Positions 23,790-32,462 are shown, numbered from the stretch's first letter. The stretch is DNA of 32,858 nt from Candidatus Methanophagales archaeon (GCA_029241965.1 JAPWVK010000175.1:1-32858), one strand, 5' to 3'. A program made the numbers and translations. The notes: a model not told the origin generated them from the sequence alone.

Positions 23790-25006
23790 CGAAGAAAGAG
23801 ACGATTGAGCGTGCGGAACGTGCAAAGGCGAAAAAAGCGGCTTTCGGTGAAGACATCGCAATAGAGAAATATGCCAGCGGGGAAGAACACGAGGCACTCA
23901 ATTCATTGGACGAATTTCCGGAAGAATATCAGCAAGACTTGCTTGATGCAGGTATTGAACCGTCAGAGAAAGACAGGTCTGGGTCATTTTTACAGCGAGA
24001 CTGTTCCGTGGTATTCTCAACGGCGAAACATCCGGGTTTGGAGCTCATGAGTACGACGGATGCCTTAAAGAAACATGATTGGTTAAAAGATTATTTATGG
24101 AAGGCAGTGCCAGTGGACCAGGATAAATACACCGCGGATGTCGAGTTAGGTCAGACACAGGGGTACTTTATACGGTCAGAACCCGGCAAAAAAGTGACGA
24201 TGCCTGTGCAGTCCTGTCTATTCATCACTTCCGATAAAACCGGGCAGAAGGTGCACAATATCGTTATTGCAGAAGAGAACTCGGAATTGCATATCATCAC
24301 CGGCTGTTCTGTCTCTCATGCGGTCAATTCCGCACTTCATCTCGGCGTGTCTGAGTTTTATGTAAAGAAAGGTGCGAAGATTACATTTACCATGATACAC
24401 AACTGGAGCCCGGGCATGGAAGTCAGACCAAGAAGCGCAGTGGTGATTGAGGCTGATGGCGCTTTTATCAGCAACTACATCTTAATGACGCCAGTTAAAT
24501 CGCTACAAATGTATCCTACTGCTTATTGTGTGGGTAAAAATGCAAGAGCCACCTTTCAGACTGTTATATATGCTCATGGTGATACGAAGATTGATTCAGG
24601 CACGAGGGCGGTGCTTCGGGGCGAAGGCAGCAGGTCAGAGATCATATCGCGAGTGATTGCTACCGATAATGCGAAGGTAATTGCACGTAGTGACGTCATA
24701 GGAGAAGGAACGAATGCAAGAGGGCATATTGAGTGTCGGGGCTTGATGCTTTCGGATACTGCGGAAATAGATTCGATTCCCGAGCTCAAAGCGACACGTA
24801 AAGACCTGGACCTCTCGCATGAAGCTGCGGTGGGTAAAGTTGCGGAAGAGGAGATTCAATACTTGATGTCACGGGGCTTGAGCGAGGAGGAGGCTACTTC
24901 AGTGATTATACGCGGATTTTTGAATGTGGACATTACGGGACTGCCGGAGGGGCTTGCACGAGAGACGAAGAAGATGTTTGATATGAGTCTGGAGAAGGTA
25001 ACATGA
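23786..25006 (+). CDS. sufB: SufB-type Fe-S scaffold protein (SufBD family)
   Basis: The 406-aa protein is a SufBD beta-helix scaffold: HNIVIAEENSELHIITGC, SALHLGVSEFYVKKGAKI, VRPRSAVVIEADGAFISNYI, then EGSRSEIISRVIATDNAKVI, ECRGLMLSDTAEIDSIPEL, and the closing HEAAVGKVAEEEIQYLMSRG with SEEEATSVIIRGFL. With SufC it forms the complex on which clusters are built. At 406 aa it is shorter than bacterial SufB (about 495 aa), as expected for the archaeal form, which probably works as a homodimer without SufD. It overlaps sufC by 4 nt. The presence of only C and B suits an anaerobe that uses sulfide directly, although that is inference from the gene set. Confidence 0.9.
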   Translation: MTKKETIERAERAKAKKAAFGEDIAIEKYASGEEHEALNSLDEFPEEYQQDLLDAGIEPSEKDRSGSFLQRDCSVVFSTAKHPGLELMSTTDALKKHDWLKDYLWKAVPVDQDKYTADVELGQTQGYFIRSEPGKKVTMPVQSCLFITSDKTGQKVHNIVIAEENSELHIITGCSVSHAVNSALHLGVSEFYVKKGAKITFTMIHNWSPGMEVRPRSAVVIEADGAFISNYILMTPVKSLQMYPTAYCVGKNARATFQTVIYAHGDTKIDSGTRAVLRGEGSRSEIISRVIATDNAKVIARSDVIGEGTNARGHIECRGLMLSDTAEIDSIPELKATRKDLDLSHEAAVGKVAEEEIQYLMSRGLSEEEATSVIIRGFLNVDITGLPEGLARETKKMFDMSLEKVT

Positions 25007-25053
25007 AGTAGATGCGATATATAATAAAATTGTATTAGTTTAGCTTCTTTTAC

Positions 25054-25080
25054 AACCACAAGATTACACAGATTTTCACG
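25054..25080 (+). repeat. Dispersed repeat copy C (ACCACAAGATTACAC family)
   Basis: AACCACAAGATTACACAGAT followed by TTTCACG lies between sufB and the DUF4258 gene. It keeps the CACG extension absent from copies A and B. Confidence 0.75.
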
Positions 25081-25184
25081 AGAAACCTTTCTTTTGAAAA
25101 AAAAAACTTCTTATGAAGAAAGCGTTTACGAAAAGAAATAGGAGGACAAAGCATTCAAAAATGATCGCTGTGTAAAAACGTGAT

Positions 25185-25490
25185 ATGCAATTGAATGTAG
25201 AAAATATAAAGAGAAGAAAGCAAATAAAATTCACTGACCATGCGAGAATTGAAATGGCGAAGGATGGTATAAGTGCGGATGAAGTGCTGAAAGCGATAGA
25301 AAATGGGGAAGTTATTGAGGAATATGTGGACGATAGGCCATTCCCAAGTTGCCTTTTGTATGGGAAATCAGACGATAAACCGATTCACATGGTCTGTGCG
25401 TTGCCACAGCACGTTAATATGTTAATAGTTGTAACAGTATATACACCAGATCCAAGGAGATGGATAGACTTCGAGAGGAGGAAGAAATGA
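25185..25490 (+). CDS. DUF4258 family protein (RelE/toxin-like)
   Basis: The 101-aa protein has the DUF4258 layout: IKFTDHARIEMAKDGISADE, VLKAIENGEVIEEYVDDRPF, CLLYGK, and closing strands HMVCALPQ, MLIVVTVYTPDPRRW. Members resemble small RelE-fold toxins and are commonly paired with a YgiT-type zinc-finger gene, as here. The downstream partner starts in the last codons (ATGA overlap). No clear ribosome site precedes the ATG; a GGAGG at 25141-25145 is too far away, and an in-frame TAA lies directly upstream, so no longer form exists. The toxin role is inferred from family and pairing, not shown. Confidence 0.8.
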   Translation: MQLNVENIKRRKQIKFTDHARIEMAKDGISADEVLKAIENGEVIEEYVDDRPFPSCLLYGKSDDKPIHMVCALPQHVNMLIVVTVYTPDPRRWIDFERRKK

Positions 25491-25729
25491 GAGTGGGAAA
25501 GTGCCCAATTTGTGGTGGTGATACGAAAGAAGACATTGTAGAGGTGCAAGAGATGATTGAAGGGGCGGCATATATTATAAAAGGGGTGAAGGCAGAGGTT
25601 TGTGTTCAATGTGGTGAGAGGATGTATTCGTTGGATGAGATGCGGCGGATTGAGAAAGTAAGAGAAAAGATAAAGAACAGGATGATAACGCCGATAGAGG
25701 TGAGAAAGGTGGCAGTGGTATCTTTATGA
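25487..25729 (+). CDS. YgiT-type zinc-finger protein (antitoxin-like partner of DUF4258)
   Basis: The 80-aa protein has two CxxC pairs, CPIC (C6, C9) and CVQC (C39, C42 within EVCVQCGERMYS), followed by a helix rich in Arg and Lys (RRIEKVREKIKNR). This matches the N-terminal zinc-finger part of MqsA/YgiT antitoxins without the HTH domain of full MqsA. The ATG at 25487 overlaps the DUF4258 stop and follows a GAGGAGGAAG ribosome site; an earlier alternative start at 25460 would add nine residues inside DUF4258. It also overlaps the following NosD gene by 4 nt, so three genes are translated together. Confidence 0.8.
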   Translation: MRVGKCPICGGDTKEDIVEVQEMIEGAAYIIKGVKAEVCVQCGERMYSLDEMRRIEKVREKIKNRMITPIEVRKVAVVSL

Positions 25730-28518
25730 TGAAAGTAAATTATAGGTATATTCTCGCAGGAGTTTGCATTGCTTTATTCTTTGTAGTCTTCACAGCCGTT
25801 GCAAGTGCAACGATTTATGTGCCTGACGATTACGCAAAGATTCAATGGGCGGTGGATAATGCATCCGTCTGGGATACTATTATTGTGAGGGACGGCACCT
25901 ACACCGAAAATGTGGATGTGAACAAGCGTTTAACGATTCAATCTGAGAATGGGTCAGATTCAACGATTGTTCAGGATGCGAATCCCGATGACCATGTATT
26001 TGAGGTGACAGCGAATTATGTAAATATAAGTGGGTTTACGGTAACAGGGGCAATCGGAGATTGGACAGCTGGAATATATCTTTACGATGCAAACCACTGT
26101 AATATTTCCAATAACAATGTATGGTCGAACAATGGTTATGGAATCTGGCTTTATGTTTCCAGTAACAACAACATCACCAACAACAAATGTTTAAATAACC
26201 ATGGAGGAATTCTTTTCTCTTCTTCCAGCAACAACAACTTAGAAAACAATAACTGCTCGAACAATGATTATGGAATCTGTCTCGCATGGTCTGGCAACAA
26301 TCGCATTGAAAACAACAAATGTAACTCGAATAACGATTATGGAATCCACCATTACTCTTCCAGTAACAGTATTATCATTGGAAACACATTTGAAAAATGT
26401 GGGATTATAATATATGGTTATTCTCTTGAATACACTAACACTCATACTGTCGAGGACAACATGGTGAATGGGAAACCGATTTATTATTACAAGAACACTG
26501 AAGGAATCATAGTTCCAGAAGATGCAGGCCAAGTTATTATCGCAAACTGCTCAAATATGGTCGTTAAAAACATAAATGCCTCTTCGGCATCTATCGGGAT
26601 TGATTTGGCATACACAATTAATTCCATCATCGAAAATAACACCTGCTCAAACAACAAACGGGGGGTTGGTCTTTTGTCTTCTAGCAATAGTAATATTACA
26701 AACAACATCTGCAATTCGAACGGCCTAGGAATCCGCCTTCATAATTCCAGTAACAATTACATCAAAAAGAATAACTGCTTAAACTGCTGGAGTAGCATCA
26801 TTCTCTCTGAGGCAAACAACAACCTCGTATCTAACAACAATTGCTCAAACAGCTCTTTAGAAGGTATCAACCTTGGATCTTCAAATAACAATAGTATATC
26901 AAACAACACCTGCTTAAACAACCATGAAGGAATAAAGCTTGGAATTTCAAATAACAACTGCATATCAAACAACATCTGCTCAAACATTAGGTGGATTGGC
27001 ATCTCCTTCTTGAATTCAAACAACAATAATATCTATCTCAACAATTTCATAAACAATCGTTACAACGTTTATTCTCCCAATTCAACCAACATCTGGAACT
27101 CCACATCAAAAATACCTTACACATACAACGGTAACACATACACAAACTATTTAGGCAACTACCGGGATGATTACACCGACATTGATGCCGATAACGATGG
27201 CATTTGGGATAATCCTCGCAGCATAGAATCCGATAAGGACTACCATCCGCTGGTAGACCCTTTCCAGAGTTACATCACACCACTATCACCCGAGAATCTG
27301 CTCACTGTCCCTTTCTTCAGCCAGAGAGACCATGTCTGGAAGAATAAAAAATTAGACCACAGCCCTTATACCATAGGAGGTTATGGCTGCGCACTCACTT
27401 CCGTTGCGATGGTCTCAAACTATTTTGGACATGACACTGACCCGGACAGACTAAATACAACCCTTACAGCAGCAGGTGGGCTGGATATTTACGGAATGCT
27501 GCACTGGAAACAGCTTGAGCAAGTAACAGGAGGTAAACTCAAGTGGATAGGCTGGGCAGCAGCGAGCTGGGAAACAATTGACCATGAATTAAGCGAAAGA
27601 AACCCTGTAATAGCCAATGTTAGTTACCCGACAACCGGTTATCCCTACCATTTCATAGTCTTTATTGGCAAAATAGGTGACAGTTATTACTTCTTAGACC
27701 CCTACGATGAGCAAAAGGAGATAAGAGAATACCCAAACGGTAAACTCGACACGTATACGCTAAGAAATCTTAGAATCTATCACGGTACTTCTTCTATCAC
27801 AATAACCGCTTACAGTCCAGTGGATATAGTTGTTACTGATCCTGATAATCTTACCGTTAGCAAGCAAACAAACGAGATCCCAGGTGCATCTTATACAGAG
27901 GATGATGTAAATGGGGACGATGAGCCAGATGACATAATCTTTATTCCTTACCGGAAAACAGGAGAATATCTGATAAGTGTGGTTCCAGAAGTCGGTGCAT
28001 CCCCTGACGATAAATATACACTAGTAGTTTCAACAGAAAGTGCAAATACAACCTTAGCAAAAAACGTTTCTATCAGTGAAATTCCAACTGAGCCATACGT
28101 TTTTGTGTCAACATTTTATTTCGATACTGGCTCGTCTAACAATCCATATCCTTCTATTTCTGGGACGCACAACGGGACGATAAAGCTAAATCAAACGATA
28201 GAGGTGCAGAAGCTTTATACTTATCCATGCGCAGGCACAGGTGGACATACGGAATACGCAAGAATATGGAACTCTACGTTAGATGTAAACGCAACCTGGA
28301 GCGGCTACAATGGAGATTGGCATAACGTCTCCTTTAACAAATCTTTCACGCTCGTAACCAACGAAACATACAACTATACCATCCGAACGGGCTCTTATCC
28401 GCAAATTCACCACAAAACCGAACTGCCAACAGCGAATGGATGGATAAACTGCACTAAAGTCATTGACGCCAATGGAAAAAGCTATAATGACAGGATACCA
28501 GCTATTATGGTGTGGTGA
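25726..28518 (+). CDS. Secreted NosD-type parallel beta-helix protein with C39-like peptidase domain
   Basis: The 930-aa protein starts with a signal peptide (hydrophobic core about residues 9-25, likely cut after ASA at 28). Residues about 30-460 form a right-handed beta-helix of Asn-rich NosD/periplasmic copper-binding repeats (NNISNNNCSNN-type turns). The C39-like domain follows (about 525-690): VPFFSQRDHVW, GGYGCALTSVAMV (C555), PYHFIVFIG (H642), SYYFLDPYD, matching papain-like cysteine peptidases. The last part is beta-rich with no membrane anchor or sorting motif, so it is released or held by the S-layer. The first two codons are both ATG and overlap the YgiT stop. Activity of the peptidase is likely as Cys and His are kept. 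Being translationally coupled to an antitoxin-like gene is unusual. Confidence 0.85.
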   Translation: MMKVNYRYILAGVCIALFFVVFTAVASATIYVPDDYAKIQWAVDNASVWDTIIVRDGTYTENVDVNKRLTIQSENGSDSTIVQDANPDDHVFEVTANYVNISGFTVTGAIGDWTAGIYLYDANHCNISNNNVWSNNGYGIWLYVSSNNNITNNKCLNNHGGILFSSSSNNNLENNNCSNNDYGICLAWSGNNRIENNKCNSNNDYGIHHYSSSNSIIIGNTFEKCGIIIYGYSLEYTNTHTVEDNMVNGKPIYYYKNTEGIIVPEDAGQVIIANCSNMVVKNINASSASIGIDLAYTINSIIENNTCSNNKRGVGLLSSSNSNITNNICNSNGLGIRLHNSSNNYIKKNNCLNCWSSIILSEANNNLVSNNNCSNSSLEGINLGSSNNNSISNNTCLNNHEGIKLGISNNNCISNNICSNIRWIGISFLNSNNNNIYLNNFINNRYNVYSPNSTNIWNSTSKIPYTYNGNTYTNYLGNYRDDYTDIDADNDGIWDNPRSIESDKDYHPLVDPFQSYITPLSPENLLTVPFFSQRDHVWKNKKLDHSPYTIGGYGCALTSVAMVSNYFGHDTDPDRLNTTLTAAGGLDIYGMLHWKQLEQVTGGKLKWIGWAAASWETIDHELSERNPVIANVSYPTTGYPYHFIVFIGKIGDSYYFLDPYDEQKEIREYPNGKLDTYTLRNLRIYHGTSSITITAYSPVDIVVTDPDNLTVSKQTNEIPGASYTEDDVNGDDEPDDIIFIPYRKTGEYLISVVPEVGASPDDKYTLVVSTESANTTLAKNVSISEIPTEPYVFVSTFYFDTGSSNNPYPSISGTHNGTIKLNQTIEVQKLYTYPCAGTGGHTEYARIWNSTLDVNATWSGYNGDWHNVSFNKSFTLVTNETYNYTIRTGSYPQIHHKTELPTANGWINCTKVIDANGKSYNDRIPAIMVW

Positions 28519-28543
28519 ATTAATAAAGAGGGTGAATAAGAAA

Positions 28544-28840
28544 ATGGAAACCGTATTGAGCAAAATGGAAATGTTGAATAAAGCGTTAGATATCTTGCCA
28601 GCAACGGAAGAAGATATTGTTCTCACAGGAATAATATCAAAGATTGCAGAGAGAATTGCGGTGCTTAAAAAAGCGGAAAGAACGCTGATTGAGATATATG
28701 AATCCGTTGAAAAATTAGAGAAGCAAATAAAGGAAGAAGGGGTTTCCCCTGATGACCATACGGCATACAACGATCTACTGGAATGGCGAGCGACAAGACA
28801 GGAGTTAGAAGAACTCACATTTTTCCTAGAGAGCATATAA
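28544..28840 (+). CDS. Small helical protein, likely partner of the TumE-like gene
   Basis: The 98-aa protein is nearly all alpha-helical with a coiled-coil middle (AERIAVLKKAERTLIEIYES, VEKLEKQIKE). I do not recognise a named family. The ATG at 28544 follows GAGGGTG; an upstream frame reaching 28463 would overlap the NosD gene and is less likely. It ends two bases before the following TumE-like gene starts. Small helical proteins next to DUF6516-type genes often look like antitoxins, so I infer that role from position only. Confidence 0.65.
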   Translation: METVLSKMEMLNKALDILPATEEDIVLTGIISKIAERIAVLKKAERTLIEIYESVEKLEKQIKEEGVSPDDHTAYNDLLEWRATRQELEELTFFLESI

Positions 28841-28842
28841 AT

Positions 28843-29241
28843 ATGATTTGGTATCAAGAGGTTATACAACCGCTAAATATTACGGAGCTGTTTAAGGAGT
28901 GCCAGGTCATTGGTGCGAAAGTACGGGCTATGATAAACGAGACGATGTTCCTTGACATTTACTATGATCCCACGACAAAGAGCTATTCGTACAGCTTGAT
29001 TGATCTGGAACTTCCATATAAGGGGGACGAAAAAAAAATTGGGTGGGATGATTATCCTCACGAAGGAGTAGAAAAAATGAAGAAGCTAAAAAGTTATCCA
29101 CATCATTTCCAATCACGCAAAGGCGATAAATGGACATTTGAGGAATCTCCAATGCGTGGAGACATAAGGCAGGATATTAAAGTTGTTATAAGAACGATTG
29201 CTGAGTATCTTCAGGGTGCAAAAACGAAACCTACACCGTAA
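28843..29241 (+). CDS. TumE/DUF6516-like toxin candidate
   Basis: The 132-aa protein has a central stretch FLDIYYDPTTKSYSYSLI, then KKIGWDDYPHEGV and SYPHHFQSRKGDKW. A basic strand carrying a Y-x-Y-x-L core followed by a W-D-x-x-PH element and a PHH motif recalls the TumE/DUF6516 toxin family. The start at 28843 immediately follows the helical partner; an earlier in-frame ATG at 28783 lies within that gene and is unlikely. The pair forms a second toxin-antitoxin-like unit after the DUF4258/YgiT pair, on the other side of the NosD gene. The family match is from memory and moderate. Confidence 0.6.
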   Translation: MIWYQEVIQPLNITELFKECQVIGAKVRAMINETMFLDIYYDPTTKSYSYSLIDLELPYKGDEKKIGWDDYPHEGVEKMKKLKSYPHHFQSRKGDKWTFEESPMRGDIRQDIKVVIRTIAEYLQGAKTKPTP

Positions 29242-29259
29242 AAACAATATTGAAAACAA

Positions 29260-29871
29260 ATGATAAAACTTTTTGGTATCTCAGGAAGTCCACGAACTGC
29301 TGCGACCGATTGGATAATTAAAGAAGCTTTACGGTATGCAGAAGAGAAATGGAACACTGAAACGCGGTACTTCTCTGTTCGCGGTAAGAAACTCAACTTC
29401 TGTCTGCACTGCGACCACTGCATAAAAAAAGGGAGTTGTATCCATGACGATGCGATGAAAGACGTATATTTGGGATTTGAATGGGCAGATGCTGTATTGA
29501 TAGGGACGCCAGTTTACCAGGGAACTCTCAGTGGTCAAGCAAAAGTTCTTTTGGACCGTATGCGAGCTTTTGCTGCGAGAACTCCTCACGGACTGATGGG
29601 AAAAGTAGGAGCAGCAGTTGCGGTTGGTGGCGACCGTATAGGCGGTCAGGAACTCGCAATCCGCGCTATTACTGACTTCTATCTGATAAATGAGATGGTT
29701 CCCGTAGGTGGGGGCGCTTTCGGTGCAAATCTCGGTGCAACCCTCTGGTCGAAGGATAAAGGTGCAGATGGCGTTAAAGAGGATGAAGAAGGACTAAAAA
29801 GCCTTTATAAGACGGTGAATAGACTTATGGAGGTTTGTTCTATTATGAAAGGAGGTGAAAGGGAGATATGA
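29260..29871 (+). CDS. Iron-sulfur flavoprotein (Isf-like, NADPH-dependent FMN reductase fold)
   Basis: The 203-aa protein starts with a flavodoxin-like FMN loop GISGSPRTAATDW and has the compact cysteine motif CLHCDHCIKKGSC (C48, C51, C54, C60; C-x2-C-x2-C-x5-C). VLIGTPVYQGTLSGQAK continues the FMN site. This matches Isf, a 4Fe-4S and FMN protein of methanogens that takes electrons from ferredoxin and may reduce oxygen or peroxide. The 4-nt overlap with the following afpA gene suggests an electron-transfer pair in the cytoplasm. The start has no strong ribosome site. Confidence 0.85.
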   Translation: MIKLFGISGSPRTAATDWIIKEALRYAEEKWNTETRYFSVRGKKLNFCLHCDHCIKKGSCIHDDAMKDVYLGFEWADAVLIGTPVYQGTLSGQAKVLLDRMRAFAARTPHGLMGKVGAAVAVGGDRIGGQELAIRAITDFYLINEMVPVGGGAFGANLGATLWSKDKGADGVKEDEEGLKSLYKTVNRLMEVCSIMKGGEREI

Positions 29872-30422
29872 GAATAGCATGGGGAATTACAGGCTCCGGG
29901 GATCGCTTGACCGAGTGCGTGACTTTTATGGAGCAACTCACACCGAAGTACAACCTGGAAGTTCATGTTTATCTCTCGAAAGAGGGTGTGGTAGTTTTAA
30001 AGTACTACAAGCTCTTGAGAGAAGTTAAAGAGAATTTCCCAAAGGTAAGTGCCGAAAGAAGTTCAAACGCTCCGTTTCTATCAGGAAAAATACAATTAGG
30101 CACATACGATTTCGTTTTAATCGCACCTGCTACGGCAAATACGGTGGCGAAGATAGCTTACGGCATTGCGGATTCGCTGATTACAAATTCGGCTGCACAG
30201 GCGATGAAGGCAGACGTGCCGGTGTATATTTACCCTGTGGACCAGAAAGAGGGTGAAATATTAACAAAGCTTCCCGATGGCAGGGACTTGAAGCTAAGAA
30301 TTCGGAAAGAGGATGTGGAGAACGTAGAGAAGTTGCGAAGGATGCGTGGTATCACGGTCTTGAGCCGGATTGAGGAGATAGAAGAGGTGGTGAAGGAGCA
30401 TATAGACTCTGACGCTTCTTAA
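29868..30422 (+). CDS. afpA: Archaeoflavoprotein AfpA
   Basis: The 184-aa protein opens MRIAWGITGSGDRL, followed by VYLSKEGVVVLKYYKL, APFLSGKIQL and DFVLIAPATANTVAKIAYGI, then DSLITNSAAQ and VYIYPVDQKEGE. This is the AfpA family (flavoprotein/HFCD-like fold binding FMN), known mostly from Archaeoglobus and methanogens, where ferredoxin can reduce it. AGGAGG precedes the ATG and the gene overlaps the Isf-like gene by 4 nt. The two flavoproteins probably pass electrons to a common acceptor; which one is unknown. Confidence 0.85.
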   Translation: MRIAWGITGSGDRLTECVTFMEQLTPKYNLEVHVYLSKEGVVVLKYYKLLREVKENFPKVSAERSSNAPFLSGKIQLGTYDFVLIAPATANTVAKIAYGIADSLITNSAAQAMKADVPVYIYPVDQKEGEILTKLPDGRDLKLRIRKEDVENVEKLRRMRGITVLSRIEEIEEVVKEHIDSDAS

Positions 30423-30466
30423 AACCAAGAGTATTGTTTTAGTTTTGAGTAAATCAAATTATTATT

Positions 30467-31669
30467 ATGGCCCAAATAGATAGAGACAAAAAAGCCGCTT
30501 TAGTATCCATATTGGTAACCGCGTTTCTCGTAATCATAAAGTATTCTGTGGGCATCCTTTCCGGAAGCATTGCCTTAATTGCGGATGCAATTCACTCTTT
30601 TACTGATGTTGTAAGTTCCATCGGTGTCTTTATCGGTCTCAAAATTTCAAGCCGTAAGCCCACAGAAACATTTCCATACGGCTTTTACAAAGCAGAGAAC
30701 ATAGTAAGCCTATTCCTTGCACTTGCGATTTTTTATGCTGGATATGAGATTGTTCTCACATCGGTCGAGAAGTTTGAAGAGGTAGTCCTGACAAATGTTC
30801 CGGCGGCAATCTTAGTTGCAGTGGCATCGTTGGTGCTTACATTGCTTTTGAGCAGTTACAAGCTCAAGGTCGGACGAGAGTTGAACTCGCCTAGCATGAC
30901 CGCCGATGGCAAGCATACAAGAGCAGACGTTTATGCTTCCGCAGTCGTATTGCTTGGCATATTGGGGAACTACCTTGGATTCTATTCCCTTGACCAGATA
31001 GCAGGCATTCTGATCTCGGTATTCATCTTCAAATCAGGTTACGGGATATTAAAAGATTCGATAAAAGTTCTGCTGGACGCATCCATAGATTATGAGAGCC
31101 TACACAGGATAAGAGAGATAGCATCTGAGGTTCATGGCGTCAGGAAAATACACTCATTGAAGGCAAGAGGCTCGGGTAAGTTCATATTTGTCGAGCTGGA
31201 GATAGAAACAAACCTCAGGGACCTTGAAAGGGCGCACCTACTTAGTGATAAGATCGAGGAGAATATAAAGTCAGAGCTAAAAAATGTGGATAAGGTTATA
31301 ATACATATAGAGCCGGTGGAGAAGGAATTTATACGGTATGCTGTCCCATGCACGGAAAATAACGGTCTGCGATCTAAAGTCTCTATGCATTTCGGTGGGG
31401 CAGAATATTTCTGTATATTTGATATAAAGACAGAAGATGGAGAGCTGACCGACATGAGATTCATAAAAAATCCGTTTATTGCATTAGAAAAAAGAAAGGG
31501 GCTTAAGGCCGCTGAACTTCTGGTTGCAAGTGAAATAGATAAATTAGTTACAAAAGAGAGCATAGCAAAAAAGAGCCCGTTCTATGTCTTGGAAGATGCT
31601 TATGTAGAGTCTGATGTGACAGATGCGGATACTATCGGAGAGGTCGTCGACAACCTTTTTTTTGTATAA
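30467..31669 (+). CDS. Cation diffusion facilitator transporter with C-terminal NifX-like domain
   Basis: Residues 1-205 form six membrane segments of a CDF/ZitB-type exporter with metal sites D40, H43, D47 (DAIHSFTD) and D147, H150, D154 (DGKHTRAD). Residues about 205-285 are the usual cytoplasmic dimerisation domain (RIREIASEVHGVRKIHSLKA). Residues about 285-400 resemble a NifX/NifB-type iron-molybdenum-cofactor-binding domain (FIRYAVPCTENNGLRSKVSM then HFGGAEYFCIFDI), which is an extra part not found in standard CDF proteins of about 300 aa. The fusion is common in methanogens and some bacteria. Likely an Fe, Zn or Mn exporter whose NifX-like domain senses or binds metal clusters. It follows the flavoproteins but with a 44-bp gap and no clear promoter. 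Confidence 0.88.
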   Translation: MAQIDRDKKAALVSILVTAFLVIIKYSVGILSGSIALIADAIHSFTDVVSSIGVFIGLKISSRKPTETFPYGFYKAENIVSLFLALAIFYAGYEIVLTSVEKFEEVVLTNVPAAILVAVASLVLTLLLSSYKLKVGRELNSPSMTADGKHTRADVYASAVVLLGILGNYLGFYSLDQIAGILISVFIFKSGYGILKDSIKVLLDASIDYESLHRIREIASEVHGVRKIHSLKARGSGKFIFVELEIETNLRDLERAHLLSDKIEENIKSELKNVDKVIIHIEPVEKEFIRYAVPCTENNGLRSKVSMHFGGAEYFCIFDIKTEDGELTDMRFIKNPFIALEKRKGLKAAELLVASEIDKLVTKESIAKKSPFYVLEDAYVESDVTDADTIGEVVDNLFFV

Positions 31670-31724
31670 ATAAAAATAGTCCTAAAATTTAGTAAATTAA
31701 TTATTGGTGTGGGGACATAGACGG

Positions 31725-32462
31725 ATGAATAGAAGAGGTAAAAAAGAAGAAATTGGAGTCAGTTTTCAACAAGAGACGAAGTATCAACGAGGACATCTTC
31801 CCGCGTGGTACTTAGATTGGGCGTGCAAACCAGATACGTATAAGCGGTACCCCTCCGCGCCAAAAGTCCAGCTCGAACCACCGAAAGAGGAAGGAGGAGC
31901 ACCGTTATGGGAAGTCATGAGACACCGCCGAAGCGTTCGAAACTTCAACAATGAGCCGATGACAAAATCAGAACTCTCTCAACTCTTGTGGGCAGCACAG
32001 GGTATTACCAACCCCGAATCTGGGTTCCGAACCGCGCCATCAGCCGGAGCGTTGTATCCCGTAGAAACATATCTCGTGATTAATCGCGTGGAGCACATTG
32101 ACCCAGGAATTTATCATTATGCAGTGGATATGCATGAGCTCGAACACTTACAAGCGGGAGATTTTCGTATCCCGGTTGCACAGTCTGCTCTCGATCAAGA
32201 AATGGCGTACCATGCAAGCATGGTCTTCATCTGGACTGCCATCTTCGAACGTTCAAAGTGGAAATACAAGCAAAGAGCCTACCGCTACATATATTTAGAT
32301 GCTGGACATATAGCGCAGATCGTGGCGTTAGCCGCAGTTGCATTGAATCTCGACAGTTGTCAGGTGGGTGCGCTCTACGATGACGAAGTAAACGCTTTGT
32401 TGGGCGTAGATGGCACAGAGGAGAGTGTGGTTTACATGACGGTTGTTGGAAAAGCAAAATAG
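31725..32462 (+). CDS. SagB/ThcOx-type nitroreductase-family dehydrogenase
   Basis: The 245-aa FMN protein has the nitroreductase signature RHRRSVRNF, then LLWAAQGIT, RTAPSAGALYPVETYLVIN, PGIYHY, and C-terminal LDAGHIAQIVALAAVALNL. These fit SagB, the dehydrogenase of thiazole/oxazole-modified peptides, but neither a cyclodehydratase (YcaO) nor a precursor peptide is next to it in the window, so this stand-alone archaeal SagB-like protein may do something else. The ATG at 31725 matches the usual family start near GxxF-x-x-x-TKY; an upstream TTG at 31704 is unlikely. The opposite strand over its 3' end holds a 50-codon open stretch. Confidence 0.85.
   Translation: MNRRGKKEEIGVSFQQETKYQRGHLPAWYLDWACKPDTYKRYPSAPKVQLEPPKEEGGAPLWEVMRHRRSVRNFNNEPMTKSELSQLLWAAQGITNPESGFRTAPSAGALYPVETYLVINRVEHIDPGIYHYAVDMHELEHLQAGDFRIPVAQSALDQEMAYHASMVFIWTAIFERSKWKYKQRAYRYIYLDAGHIAQIVALAAVALNLDSCQVGALYDDEVNALLGVDGTEESVVYMTVVGKAK

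Noticed and set aside
26239-26714. Antisense frames inside the NosD-type gene
   Set aside because: These arise from the Asn-rich repeats read on the other strand.
25950-27070. Asn-rich repeats as a CRISPR-like or DNA repeat array
   Set aside because: They are degenerate codon repeats of a beta-helix protein without constant spacing or identical DNA units.
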